Below are positions 45,833 through 53,846 of a stretch of DNA of 64,000 nt, piece after piece. The notes under the pieces were generated by a model. It ran no database searches. It had not been told where the DNA came from and worked only from the letters and a program-made list of their open reading frames with translations. This stretch comes from Hydrogenophilales bacterium (GTDB lineage: Bacteria; Pseudomonadota; Gammaproteobacteria; Burkholderiales; Thiobacillaceae): the NCBI GenBank assembly GCA_016703155.1, contig JADJCP010000001.1:806001-870000 (forward strand), given 5' to 3'. Position 1 is the stretch's first letter. Each line of letters begins with the position of its first letter. Position numbers and translations under genes: made by a program.

Positions 45833-46801
45833 CTACTCCTCGACGCAAATCTCCCGGCGCGCTATGGCAACCGCCGTACGTATCGTCAGGCCGGCAATGA
45901 CCACCGTGGCGATTCCAAGCAATAAACCGGCCAGACGCAGATAAATCAGCACACCGGTTTCATGGAACATGGCCAAGGTGGCGATGGTGATGGCCGCGAG
46001 GGGGAAGGAGTACGCCCACCAGGACAGAAAGAATTTCAGGCGCATGAACCATTTCACCTGGACGAACAGCAGCAGGGTGAAGAACAGCGCGCCGTTGTAG
46101 AGCACTTGGGCGAAGGCGTCGACTTCACCTGTCAGTTTGATGTAGGAGAGCAGCCCGACGGCGGGCGGGGCGATGAGGATGAACAAGGTGGGCATCAGAC
46201 GCTCGGGCAACGTGCCGTGGAAGATGACCCGGTAGAAAATGATGCTGAGCAGGATCGGCCAGAACATCAGGCCGATGCTGAAGAAGAACCAGGATACTTC
46301 GATGGGCGCATGCGTTACCCCGGCGATGGGTACCAGGATGTTGCCGACCACCGGGATAAACCAGGCGGGATTGAGGTGGGCGATCTCGAACCGGGTGTGG
46401 TGTATCCATTGCGTCATGGCATACAGGGTCAGGATCAGGTGCAGCACACTGCCGACGGCCCAGAGCAGGAATGAAAATTCGCGGCTCACCGGCAGCCAGG
46501 CGATGCCGAGCAGGACCAGGCTGATCGACAGTGCCGGCACGAAGTTCATGCGCACCGGGTGCGTCCATTCCTTGGCGACCGCCTCGCGGTATTTCAGGGT
46601 CTTGGCGACATACAGGGCAAAGATGACGAAAAACAGCAGCGTCACGGCACCCAGCAGCCACGGGCTGACCCGGAAGGACAAGCCGAGAATGTCCTCGGCG
46701 CGCGCCCAGGCTACGGTGAGGCCGCCGAGACCCATGATCATGGCGAACCAGGCAATCGGGAAGTGTTGCAGTCGGGACTGCTGGGCTTGCGTTTCGGTCA
46801 T
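45833..46801 (-). CDS. SLAC1/TehA-family anion channel or exporter
   Basis: A 322-residue protein with ten membrane segments, starting QHFPIAWFAMIMGLGGLTVAW and including NPAWFIPVVGNILVPIAG, which are marks of the TehA/SLAC1 family. Members move small anions, sulfite in yeast Ssu1; sulfite export would suit an rDsr organism, but this is inference. It follows the haem lipoprotein gene, separated by a 9-bp hairpin. Confidence 0.88.
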   Translation of the reverse strand: MTETQAQQSRLQHFPIAWFAMIMGLGGLTVAWARAEDILGLSFRVSPWLLGAVTLLFFVIFALYVAKTLKYREAVAKEWTHPVRMNFVPALSISLVLLGIAWLPVSREFSFLLWAVGSVLHLILTLYAMTQWIHHTRFEIAHLNPAWFIPVVGNILVPIAGVTHAPIEVSWFFFSIGLMFWPILLSIIFYRVIFHGTLPERLMPTLFILIAPPAVGLLSYIKLTGEVDAFAQVLYNGALFFTLLLFVQVKWFMRLKFFLSWWAYSFPLAAITIATLAMFHETGVLIYLRLAGLLLGIATVVIAGLTIRTAVAIARREICVEE

Positions 46802-46818
46802 GGGGTATTCCAGTTTTG

Positions 46819-46840
46819 GCCCGCTCCTTCTGGAGCGGGC
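46819..46840 (-). terminator. terminator-like hairpin between haem lipoprotein and SLAC1 genes
   Basis: GCCCGCTCC (46819-46827) pairs perfectly with GGAGCGGGC (46832-46840). No T-run follows on the minus strand, so it may be a partial terminator or an RNA-stability element within an operon. Confidence 0.5.
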
Positions 46841-46848
46841 GGATGTGG

Positions 46849-47427
46849 TTAGAGCGGGCGTTTGATCGAGATCAGGCCGCGCAACATGCCGGCCTTGTAG
46901 CCGGTGGCTTTGTCATTGGGGTATTCGGTCGCGAGCTTCGCCTTGACGCCGTCGGTGATCAATTCGCCGTGGCAGTTCAGGCAGACGGCACCTACCGGCA
47001 GTCCCTTGGCATAGCGGAATACCTTGCCCTTCGGGGTGTCGACGACCTGCCAGGTGTCCAGTGTCTCGGGCTTCTCGCCGGCCGCCAGGCGCCTTTCCAG
47101 GTCGGCCAGAGCTTGTGCCTCCCAGGCATCCGGGACGGCACCCGGATTACGATTCTTCGGGCTGACGCGCGTGACTTGCATGCCGGTCTTTTGGGTGATA
47201 TCGGCGGCGATTTTCGGCGCCTTGTCCTTGCATACGGCAATCGCGGCCTCGGGGCCGCCGGCGGTCATCGCCTGTTTCAGTTCGCCGCCCAGGGTTTGCG
47301 CCAGGCTGCCGGCGGCTTTGCGCGCTTCGTCGGCCATGGCGGCTTGTTTTTCAGCGTTTGGGGAACTGGCGCAGGCGGCCAGGAGGCAGGCGGAAAGCAG
47401 AGCAAACGTCAATTGCGAAGGTGTCAT
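46849..47427 (-). CDS. DUF3365-type haem c lipoprotein
   Basis: A 192-residue envelope protein with a lipoprotein signal (LLSACLLAAC) and one haem c site, CLNCHGE, near residue 155. The domain (AIAVCKDKAPKIAADITQKTG; TRVSPKNRNPGAVPDAWE) matches DUF3365/Tll0287-like sensors and cytochromes. A Cys-containing AVCKDKAP motif may add redox chemistry. Role unknown. Confidence 0.85.
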   Translation of the reverse strand: MTPSQLTFALLSACLLAACASSPNAEKQAAMADEARKAAGSLAQTLGGELKQAMTAGGPEAAIAVCKDKAPKIAADITQKTGMQVTRVSPKNRNPGAVPDAWEAQALADLERRLAAGEKPETLDTWQVVDTPKGKVFRYAKGLPVGAVCLNCHGELITDGVKAKLATEYPNDKATGYKAGMLRGLISIKRPL

Positions 47428-47533
47428 GGGGTCTCCTGATTATGGTGGGTTGAGTGCCTTGCCGGATTGGACTCGCCCGAGCTCCGGACGCGGAGAAATG
47501 TACTCCTCCGCGCCGCCACCTGTCATATCCGGA

Positions 47534-47926
47534 TCAGGGCTTGAGTAGGTTGCCGATGACCTGCTCAAGCGCGACCCGAGCCTCGGTCATGGCTTCCAGG
47601 GCAGCCGTCTTGTCGGTCACCGCCGCGACAGTGTTGGGATTCTGCAATGCGACGCGGGTCTTGCCCGGCGCCGACTCGTAGACGGCACAGCCGCAGGGCA
47701 GCAGCGCGCCCATGTCCGGGTCGGCTTCGATCACCCGGCGGGCATACCCGGGACCGCAGATGCCGAGGATCTTGTACGGGGCGATATCGTGGTTCATCTT
47801 GGCCTTCATGATGGCCTGGACGTCCACCTCGGAGACCACACCCAGCTTGTGGCTGGCCAGGGCGGCCTTGAGTTTGTCGATGGCCTGATCCATGGGCAGA
47901 TCGAGTTCAGCGGTAAAGGCGTACAT
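47534..47926 (-). CDS. DUF302 protein
   Basis: A 130-residue cytoplasmic protein of the DUF302 family: MDQAIDKLKAALASHKLGVV, KILGICGPGYARRVIEADPD, and a LLPCGCAVYE motif with two cysteines. AAGGAG precedes the ATG at 47926. It lies 17 bases behind the truncated haemoglobin gene, so the two are co-transcribed. A second DUF302 protein, exported, is at 49938-50451. Confidence 0.88.
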   Translation of the reverse strand: MYAFTAELDLPMDQAIDKLKAALASHKLGVVSEVDVQAIMKAKMNHDIAPYKILGICGPGYARRVIEADPDMGALLPCGCAVYESAPGKTRVALQNPNTVAAVTDKTAALEAMTEARVALEQVIGNLLKP

Positions 47927-47943
47927 GCAAGCTCCTTCTCTGT

Positions 47944-48342
47944 TTAAGGTTGTACCGGGGCGTTGACCCGGTTGCGCATATGCTCGGCGACCTTGAGGAA
48001 GGCGGCGAACAGTTCCTCGCGCAGCGCGATGTCCGTGACGGTTTCGTCGAGCGCCTGACGCATGCACAGCATCCACTGGTCGCGCTCGGCATCGCCGATG
48101 GCGAAAGGCAGATGGCGCCGGCGCAGCATCGGATGGCCGTATTTGTCGACGTATAACTGCGGCCCGCCCATCCAGCCGGTGAGAAATTCAAATAATTTCT
48201 GTTCCGATCCTGACAGATCCTCGGCGTGCAATTTGCGGATGCCGTAGGTCTCCGGCAACTCGTCCATGATCTGGTAGAAGCGCTTCACAAGGGCTCGAAT
48301 CGCCGACTCGCCGCCGATTCTTTCGTAATGCGTCTGGAACAT
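47944..48342 (-). CDS. group II truncated haemoglobin
   Basis: A 132-residue trHbO-type globin. Visible are YERIGGESAIRALVKRFY, the GPQLYVDKYGHPMLRRRHLPFAIG segment with the proximal His, and DQWMLCMRQAL. These bind oxygen or NO. It is first in a pair with DUF302; a palindrome that resembles the FNR-like sites of this window lies about 365 bases upstream. Confidence 0.93.
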   Translation of the reverse strand: MFQTHYERIGGESAIRALVKRFYQIMDELPETYGIRKLHAEDLSGSEQKLFEFLTGWMGGPQLYVDKYGHPMLRRRHLPFAIGDAERDQWMLCMRQALDETVTDIALREELFAAFLKVAEHMRNRVNAPVQP

Positions 48343-48722
48343 GGACTCGATGGAATATTAGAACTTGATTATTTTACTTGGAATCGACAAACCTGGAACG
48401 GCTTGAAGAAAAAAGGACGGCGAGAGGCAGGAGGAGGAGGAGAAAGCCCCTCGCCGTTTCCAAGAGGAGAAAAGTCACAACCACCCGTTCGTATCACGAC
48501 TTGTCCCGCGCATGATTCGAACGGTGTATCCGGCTGCGGTTAGTTAACAGCATTTACCATGCCAACAGCATGCAGCCCACCTTATAAACATTAATACATA
48601 CCTATATTCAAAAGGTTGCAATACGTATTTGCGGCGAACGCCGCGTGCGAATACGTGGCCATCCCAGACAATTAACGCATTATGTCTGTCAATAATGGCA
48701 AACAAGTCAATATTGACAACAT
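48343..48722. promoter_or_regulatory. 380-bp intergenic region with a GTCAATATTGAC palindrome
   Basis: No gene is seen. A purine-rich GGAGGAGGAGG stretch lies near 48430-48442. A 12-base perfect palindrome, GTCAATATTGAC, is at 48706-48717, directly after the SQR-like stop, and shares AATATTGAC with the sites at 55741 and 57104. Confidence 0.4.
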
Positions 48723-49865
48723 CTAGGCCCGAAATAGCTTCAGATAGTGCCGCTCGAAATAGCGTTTGGCCCAGTGGAATAGTCGCAGCGACGGAAACAG
48801 CAGGGAGCGCTTCTCGTCGCGGTAGACCAGGATGCCCGTGTCGAGCGTATCGACGATGCAGATCAACTCCACCTTGAATCGGGCCGCCGGTTCCCTGCCC
48901 TCCAGCGCCAGAAGCAGGTTTTCAGCCGCGGCCTTGGCTTGCAGATCGGCCATATGTGCCTGCTTCGGCATCCAGTCAGGCCCGGGAAAACTACCGGCAT
49001 CGCCGGCAACGAAGACCCTGTCGGCTCCTTCGACACGGCAATATTCGTCGGCCTTGAAGAAGCCGCCGGGGGAGAGGGTCAGACCGGCTTCGGGCGCCCA
49101 GGCGGGGCCGGTCAGACCGGGCATGAACAGGATCAGATCGGCGTTGATATGGCCGGCCTCGGTATCGACGCCCCGCTCAGTAAAGCCCAGCGGCTTGTGG
49201 CCCAAATGCGTGTCGATACGACGCCTGGCCATCTCTGCCAGCAGGCCCGATACCGCCTTCTCACCCAGGCGTTTGCCCGGCTCGGCGGCGGCATTGAAGA
49301 AAGTCAGCTCGATCTTGTCACGTTTGCCTTGCTGGCGCAGATGCGTATCCAGGCCGAAGAGCAGTTCGAACATCGGCCCGCCGCGCATGGCGGAGGGCTC
49401 GTTGGGGTTGCCGCCGAAACCCAGGGCGATGCGCCCGGATTGCATGGCATCGACCCGGTCGCGGATGGCTTCCGCCGAGGCGACGCCTTCGCACAGGGTC
49501 AAGGCGTACTCGATGCCCGGCAGTTTCCTGATGAAGCGCCCTCCGGTAGCGATGATCAGGGCGTCGTTTTGCACTTCGCCGGCATCGGTCAGCACGGTGC
49601 GGCCGCCGTCCTTCAAACCGATGACGCGGCCGGCGATGAACTCCACGCCGTGGTCTTTCAGGAACGTGGCCAGGGGCAGGCTCAGGTCCGATCCCTTGCG
49701 CAAGCCGCTGGGTATCCAGATCAGACTGGGCAGGTAGACGAATTCGGCCTTCGGCGCCACCAGTGTGATGCGGGCTTGCGGCGCGCGTTTGCGCAGTACG
49801 CGTACGGCGGTAAGTGCGGCGAAGCCGGCGCCGAGAATGACGATGCGGGGAGAGCTTTCCGGCAT
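48723..49865 (-). CDS. sulfide:quinone oxidoreductase-like flavoprotein
   Basis: A 380-residue FAD-dependent oxidoreductase of the SQR/FCC-B type, with GAGFAALTAVRVLRKRAP and the second dinucleotide region DALIIATGGR, and FVAGDAGSFPG near the C-terminus. Cysteines are at 125, 276 and 336; classical SQRs use redox cysteines at comparable but not clearly identical places, so sulfide oxidation is likely but not certain. The C-terminus has an amphipathic tail (LFHWAKRYFERHYLKLF) suited to membrane docking. The gene follows the exported DUF302 gene by 72 bases. Confidence 0.8.
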   Translation of the reverse strand: MPESSPRIVILGAGFAALTAVRVLRKRAPQARITLVAPKAEFVYLPSLIWIPSGLRKGSDLSLPLATFLKDHGVEFIAGRVIGLKDGGRTVLTDAGEVQNDALIIATGGRFIRKLPGIEYALTLCEGVASAEAIRDRVDAMQSGRIALGFGGNPNEPSAMRGGPMFELLFGLDTHLRQQGKRDKIELTFFNAAAEPGKRLGEKAVSGLLAEMARRRIDTHLGHKPLGFTERGVDTEAGHINADLILFMPGLTGPAWAPEAGLTLSPGGFFKADEYCRVEGADRVFVAGDAGSFPGPDWMPKQAHMADLQAKAAAENLLLALEGREPAARFKVELICIVDTLDTGILVYRDEKRSLLFPSLRLFHWAKRYFERHYLKLFRA

Positions 49866-49937
49866 GGATTTTCCTAACGGATGGAATCGGTTGTAAACGG
49901 CGTGGCCGCGCTGCCTTGCATGATGGCGTGTATCCGT

Positions 49938-50451
49938 TTATCGGCCGAGTTTCGTCAGCGTGCGGGCGATGCTGGCGTCCAGTTGGGCGGCGGATTTCTT
50001 CATCGCCTCGGCCAGGCGCGGGTCCAGCATGCCGGCCAACAGATTCGCGTTCATGCGCGACAGGATGACGCGGCCGTCGCTCATGCCGTAGACCGAGACG
50101 CTGCATGGCATCAGCGCCGAGACGTAGCGGGTTTCCTCGTTCTTCAGCAGGGGCACGGTGTTGCCGCCGCTGGTCATTTCCAGGATTACCAGGCCGCCGG
50201 GGATGGCCACGTTTTTCTTCGCCAGGCGTTCGCCCAGGTTGATCTCGGCCACCAGGGTCCAGCCGTCGGCGGCCAATTGTTCCTTCAGATTTTTAAGCGT
50301 GGCAGCGAAGTCGGCGCGGCTGACGTCTTCAACGACGATGGCGCGGGGATCCGGCTGAGTCGGCGCCGGGGATTGCGCGAGAGTGTGAAAGGACGCGGCG
50401 GCCAGAGCCAGGGCCAACAGCAGACGGGGAAAGGGCGGCGGGGTGTTTCAT
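49938..50451 (-). CDS. exported DUF302 protein (probable 1-base frameshift at start)
   Basis: The DUF302 domain is intact (RADFAATLKNLKEQLAADGW; ALMPCSVSVYG). The open frame lacks a proper start, but an ATG at 50451 with GGAG upstream reads MKHP and, if the GGGG at 50440-50443 had three bases, would continue directly into PRLLLALALAAASFHTLAQ, a good signal peptide. So the gene is probably whole and the extra base an error. About 170 residues. Role unknown. Confidence 0.75.
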
Positions 50452-50466
50452 CGGTTGTGCTCCAAG

Positions 50467-50496
50467 GAAAAAAATCCGCCCCGAAGCGGGGCGGAT
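50467..50496 (-). terminator. intrinsic terminator of peroxiredoxin gene
   Basis: A perfect 10-bp stem, ATCCGCCCCG (50474-50483) with CGGGGCGGAT (50487-50496), followed on the minus strand by seven T. It ends the peroxiredoxin transcript before the DUF302 gene. Confidence 0.9.
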
Positions 50497-50513
50497 GGAA
50501 GTGGAAAGAATGA

Positions 50514-51155
50514 TTACAGCGACTTCCTGCAGAAGTACCAGTCGGTGCACTCGTGGCCTTCGCTCATGCGGGCCTCGGCGGCGTTGACATCTTGGGGCGG
50601 CGGCACGATGACCTTGTCGCCGGGCTGCCAGCCTTCCGGCGTGGCGACCTTGTTGGCGTCGGAGGTCTGCATGGCGGTCACGAGGCGAACGAACTCGGGG
50701 ATCGAGCGACCGTTGCTCATCGGGTAGTACACCATGGCGCGCAGGATACCGTTGGGATCGATGAAGAAGGTCGCGCGCACCGCGGAAGTATCGGAGGCAC
50801 CCGGCATGATCATGCCGTAATCCTTCGCGACCTTCATGGAGAGATCCTCGATGATGGGGAAGGGAATATCCACCCCGAATTTCTCCTTGATGTTGCGCAC
50901 CCAGGCCACGTGGGCGTAGTAGCTGTCGATGGACAGGCCGATCAGGTCGCAGTTGAGCCTCTGGAACTCGGGGTAGTACTTGGCGAAAGCCATGAATTCC
51001 GTGGTGCAGACCGGGGTGAAATCCGCCGGGTGGGAGAACAGCACCAGCCACTTGCCCTTGTAGTCGGCAAGCTTCTTCACGCCATGCGTGGTCTTGGCTT
51101 CGAAGTCGGGGGCGGGCTCGTTGAGGCGGGGCATGACGGGGTTCATTTCGGGCAT
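50514..51155 (-). CDS. peroxiredoxin (Prx6/AhpC-like)
   Basis: A 213-residue thioredoxin-fold peroxidase. The peroxidatic Cys50 is in FTPVCTTE. Two C-terminal cysteines (203 and 209, HECTDWYFCRKSL) may resolve it, as in archaeal-type Prx6 enzymes. It reduces H2O2 and organic peroxides. I use the ATG at 51155 with AAAGGAA upstream. A strong terminator follows. Confidence 0.93.
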   Translation of the reverse strand: MPEMNPVMPRLNEPAPDFEAKTTHGVKKLADYKGKWLVLFSHPADFTPVCTTEFMAFAKYYPEFQRLNCDLIGLSIDSYYAHVAWVRNIKEKFGVDIPFPIIEDLSMKVAKDYGMIMPGASDTSAVRATFFIDPNGILRAMVYYPMSNGRSIPEFVRLVTAMQTSDANKVATPEGWQPGDKVIVPPPQDVNAAEARMSEGHECTDWYFCRKSL

Positions 51156-51300
51156 GGTAGTTCCTTTCACTCAGGTTACGGAACGGGCTGCATAACTTCA
51201 TGAGCGATTTCCAGTGAAGTGCGGCATCCGGGCGTCGATCCATCTTGTGAAATCGATAGATATGAATGCATTGATCTACCGGGTGGATTGTTCATGGGTA

Positions 51301-51723
51301 TCAGTAATCGAGATGAATGGCGATGTGCCTGCCTTCCACCGGCAGTTCGAACGCCGCATCCTTGAATTTCGGCGGCCCGGAAAGCTTCGGGCTGTTGCTC
51401 AGGCCATAGCCTTCCTTCGGGAACATGCCGAAGCGCAGATCGAGTTTGCCGTCGCCGTTTTCGTCGTGATAGGCGATCACGGCATAGCGGCCCGGCGGCA
51501 GGTCGCGGAACACGCCGACGACCGTGCCCTTCGTGGCCCTCAAGGCTTGCACCTGGCGTGCCTTGTCCTCCTTGCGGAAGCCTTCCTCGCGCTCGAACAG
51601 CATCAGCTTCACCCGGCCATCGGCGCCGCGAACCTCGTACACAGCAACGTCCAGGTCGGCGGCAAGCGCCGGCCAGACCGCAAGGGCGGTGAGCGCGGCA
51701 AGGAGAGCCAGGCGCCTGCTCAT
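51301..51723 (-). CDS. exported DUF2141 protein
   Basis: A 140-residue protein with signal peptide (LALLAALTALAVWPALA) and a DUF2141 beta-sandwich marked by PPGRYAVIAYHDENGDGKLD and RFGMFPKEGYGLSN. Function unknown. It overlaps the preceding gene by four bases and is the last gene of the cytochrome bd operon. Confidence 0.85.
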   Translation of the reverse strand: MSRRLALLAALTALAVWPALAADLDVAVYEVRGADGRVKLMLFEREEGFRKEDKARQVQALRATKGTVVGVFRDLPPGRYAVIAYHDENGDGKLDLRFGMFPKEGYGLSNSPKLSGPPKFKDAAFELPVEGRHIAIHLDY

Positions 51724-52109
51724 GATTTCCGCAGGCCCTTGACCCAGGCTTCCATGGCCTCGTTGGCGGGTTTCATCGGAGCTTCCAGGAAGCTGATGTG
51801 GAACTTGTCGCCCAGGTCCGCCACGCCGATGGACCGGGGGCGCACCGCCAGCACCTGCGGGTTGGGGAGGGCGAAGCCGAAGCAGAAGATCACGTCGACA
51901 GCGCCAACGATGTCCGCGGCGATTTCGCCGCCGATGCCCTTGGTATGGGCGTAGTGGTCGAAGACGCCGATGAAGACCACTTTTTCCTTCTCGGCGATCT
52001 TCGCCTTGAGATAGGCGACCACGTCTTCAACGGTTTGGCAGTCGGTCTCGTCCTTGCCGATTTCGGCGACGAACACAGGGTATTTCTCTTGCAGCAGGGT
52101 TTGTTTCAT
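51720..52109 (-). CDS. conserved small protein of the cyd operon
   Basis: A 129-residue soluble protein beginning MKQTLLQEKYPVFVAEI, with VEDVVAYLKAKI and GVFDHYAHTKGIGGEIA. The His-Tyr-Ala-His group could bind a metal. I do not have a firm function; it resembles a conserved uncharacterised family. ATGA overlaps join it to both neighbours. Confidence 0.75.
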   Translation of the reverse strand: MKQTLLQEKYPVFVAEIGKDETDCQTVEDVVAYLKAKIAEKEKVVFIGVFDHYAHTKGIGGEIAADIVGAVDVIFCFGFALPNPQVLAVRPRSIGVADLGDKFHISFLEAPMKPANEAMEAWVKGLRKS

Positions 52110-52561
52110 GGTCGGTCCTTAAGGGCTTGCAAAAAAAGTGCGTCGGCGCTCAAGGTCGCGATCGGTACGGTTTTTCCGTAGCCATGCGCATGACCCTGTC
52201 CATGGCCGTGGTCGTGGTCGTGGTCGTGCGCCTCCGGCGGCAATTCGATCAGGCTGCCGTTCAGCCAGGCGGCGACAGCGCGATCCGGGTCGGTTTCCGC
52301 GGTGGCGACAGCGAGTATCCCTTGCCGTTTCAGACGATTCCGCAGACCGAAGCCCATGCCGACGGCAATCAGCACGTTGACGCCATCGAGGGGATGCGGC
52401 GCGCCGTGGGCGCTCTCGTGGAAACTCTGTTCGATGGGCAGTTCCAGCAGGCTTCTGCTCATGGCTTCGCCGTCTTCGGCTTCATAGATCCAGAACTTGC
52501 GGCATTTTCCGGCGTGGCCGGTGACGGTCTTGCGGTTTTGGCTGGCGATGGCGATTTTCAT
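52106..52561 (-). CDS. NifX/NifB-type dinitrogenase cofactor fold protein with His-rich loop
   Basis: A 151-residue protein of the dinitrogenase iron-molybdenum cofactor biosynthesis fold: MKIAIASQNRKTVTGHAGKC at the start and DGVNVLIAVGMGFGLRNRL later. An insert rich in His and Asp (EAHDHDHDHGHGQGHAHGYG) near residues 110-130 should bind metal ions. No nif gene is near; in this operon it more likely handles iron or another metal for the oxidase (inference). It follows cydX by one base. Confidence 0.85.
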   Translation of the reverse strand: MKIAIASQNRKTVTGHAGKCRKFWIYEAEDGEAMSRSLLELPIEQSFHESAHGAPHPLDGVNVLIAVGMGFGLRNRLKRQGILAVATAETDPDRAVAAWLNGSLIELPPEAHDHDHDHGHGQGHAHGYGKTVPIATLSADALFLQALKDRP

Positions 52562-52562
52562 C

Positions 52563-52679
52563 TCAGTCCTCCTTGTCGATCTTGTTAAGAGCGCATTCGC
52601 GCGCCTCGCACAGCATGCCGTTGAGTACGGCCAGGGTGACGGCGAGGGAAACGCCCAATATCCAGGTGAAGTACCACAT
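52563..52679 (-). CDS. cydX: cytochrome bd small subunit CydX
   Basis: A 38-residue single-pass protein, too short for usual gene calls: MWYFTWILGVSLAVTLAVLN then GMLCEARECALNKIDKED. The MWYFTWILG start is the CydX signature, required for stability of the di-haem site of cytochrome bd. AGGAGGAAA precedes the ATG. It follows cydB by 18 bases. Confidence 0.93.
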   Translation of the reverse strand: MWYFTWILGVSLAVTLAVLNGMLCEARECALNKIDKED

Positions 52680-52697
52680 GATTATTTCCTCCTTTAC

Positions 52698-53834
52698 TCA
52701 GTAAGCGGCCTTGTCATGGGCCTCGATGAATTTGACGGTGACCTTGCCGGCCATGACCTTGTAGGCCCAGGAGGTGTAGACAATGATCAGCGGCATGAAG
52801 ATCAGCGTCGCCCAGAACATCAGCGACAGGGTCAGGTGGCTGGAGACGCTGTCCCACACGGTCAGGCTGGAACGCGGGTCGGAGATCGACGGCATGATGA
52901 ACGGGAACAGCGCCACGCCCGCCGTGCCGATGATGCCGGCCATGGCCAGGGCGGAAGCCACGAAGGCCGCCAGGGGTTTGCGCAGCACGCCCAGGCCGAT
53001 GCCGACCAGTCCGGCCGCGACGGCCAGCGTCGGAACCAGCCACAAGGCCGGGATGGCGCGGAAGTTGTCGAGCCAGGCGCCGGCCCGGACCGCCACGGTT
53101 TTCGCCAGCGGATCGGGCAGGGCCGCCGGGTCCACCGGCGAGGTGATGACGAAGCCCGGCAGATCGCCGACGAACACACCGGCCAGCAGGAAACTCGCCA
53201 CCATCGCCATGCCGGACCAGAACGCGGCGCGGCGGCTGCGCTCGAATACCGCACCCTCGGTGCGGTGCATCAGGTAGTTGGCGCCGTGGAAGGTGATCAT
53301 CGCCGAACTCACCACGCCGGCCAGCAGCGCGAACGGGTTGAGCAGTTGCCAGAACGAGCCGGTGTAGTGCGACATCAGGTTGTCGTCGAAATGGAATGGC
53401 ACCCCTTGCAGCAGGTTGCCGAAGGCGACGCCGAAGATCAGCGGCGGCACCGCGCCGCCGACGAACAGGCCCCAGTCCCAGGTGCTACGCCAGGTCGCGT
53501 TCTGGATTTTCGAGCGGTAGTCGAAGCCCACCGGCCGGAAGAACAACGCCCACAGCACCGCCAGCATGGCCCAGTAGAAGCCGGAAAAAGCGGTGGCGTA
53601 GACCAGAGGCCAGGCGGCAAAGATGGCGCCGCCGCCGGTGATGAACCAGACTTGGTTGCCGTCCCAGTGCGGGCCGACGGTGTTGATGACGACGCGCCGC
53701 TCGCCGTCGCTTTTTCCAACGAAGGGCAGCAGCGTGCCGACGCCCATGTCGTGGCCGTCCATGATGGCAAAGCCCAGCAGCAATACGCCCACCAGCAGCC
53801 ACCAGATCAGTTTCAGGGTTTCGTAATCGAGCAT
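52698..53834 (-). CDS. cydB: cytochrome bd ubiquinol oxidase subunit II
   Basis: A 378-residue membrane subunit of cytochrome bd, starting MLDYETLKLIWWLLVGVLLLGF with DGHDMGVGTLLPFVG, then GPHWDGNQVWFITGGGAIFAAWP, all CydB hallmarks. Length is normal. It follows cydA by 12 bases. With CydA it oxidises ubiquinol and reduces oxygen at high affinity. Confidence 0.96.
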   Translation of the reverse strand: MLDYETLKLIWWLLVGVLLLGFAIMDGHDMGVGTLLPFVGKSDGERRVVINTVGPHWDGNQVWFITGGGAIFAAWPLVYATAFSGFYWAMLAVLWALFFRPVGFDYRSKIQNATWRSTWDWGLFVGGAVPPLIFGVAFGNLLQGVPFHFDDNLMSHYTGSFWQLLNPFALLAGVVSSAMITFHGANYLMHRTEGAVFERSRRAAFWSGMAMVASFLLAGVFVGDLPGFVITSPVDPAALPDPLAKTVAVRAGAWLDNFRAIPALWLVPTLAVAAGLVGIGLGVLRKPLAAFVASALAMAGIIGTAGVALFPFIMPSISDPRSSLTVWDSVSSHLTLSLMFWATLIFMPLIIVYTSWAYKVMAGKVTVKFIEAHDKAAY

Positions 53835-53846
53835 GGTGTTCTCCGG

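Noticed and set aside
52106..52561. Nitrogen-fixation gene
   Set aside because: The fold is shared with NifX/NifB domains but there are no nif genes nearby and the context is a cytochrome bd operon.
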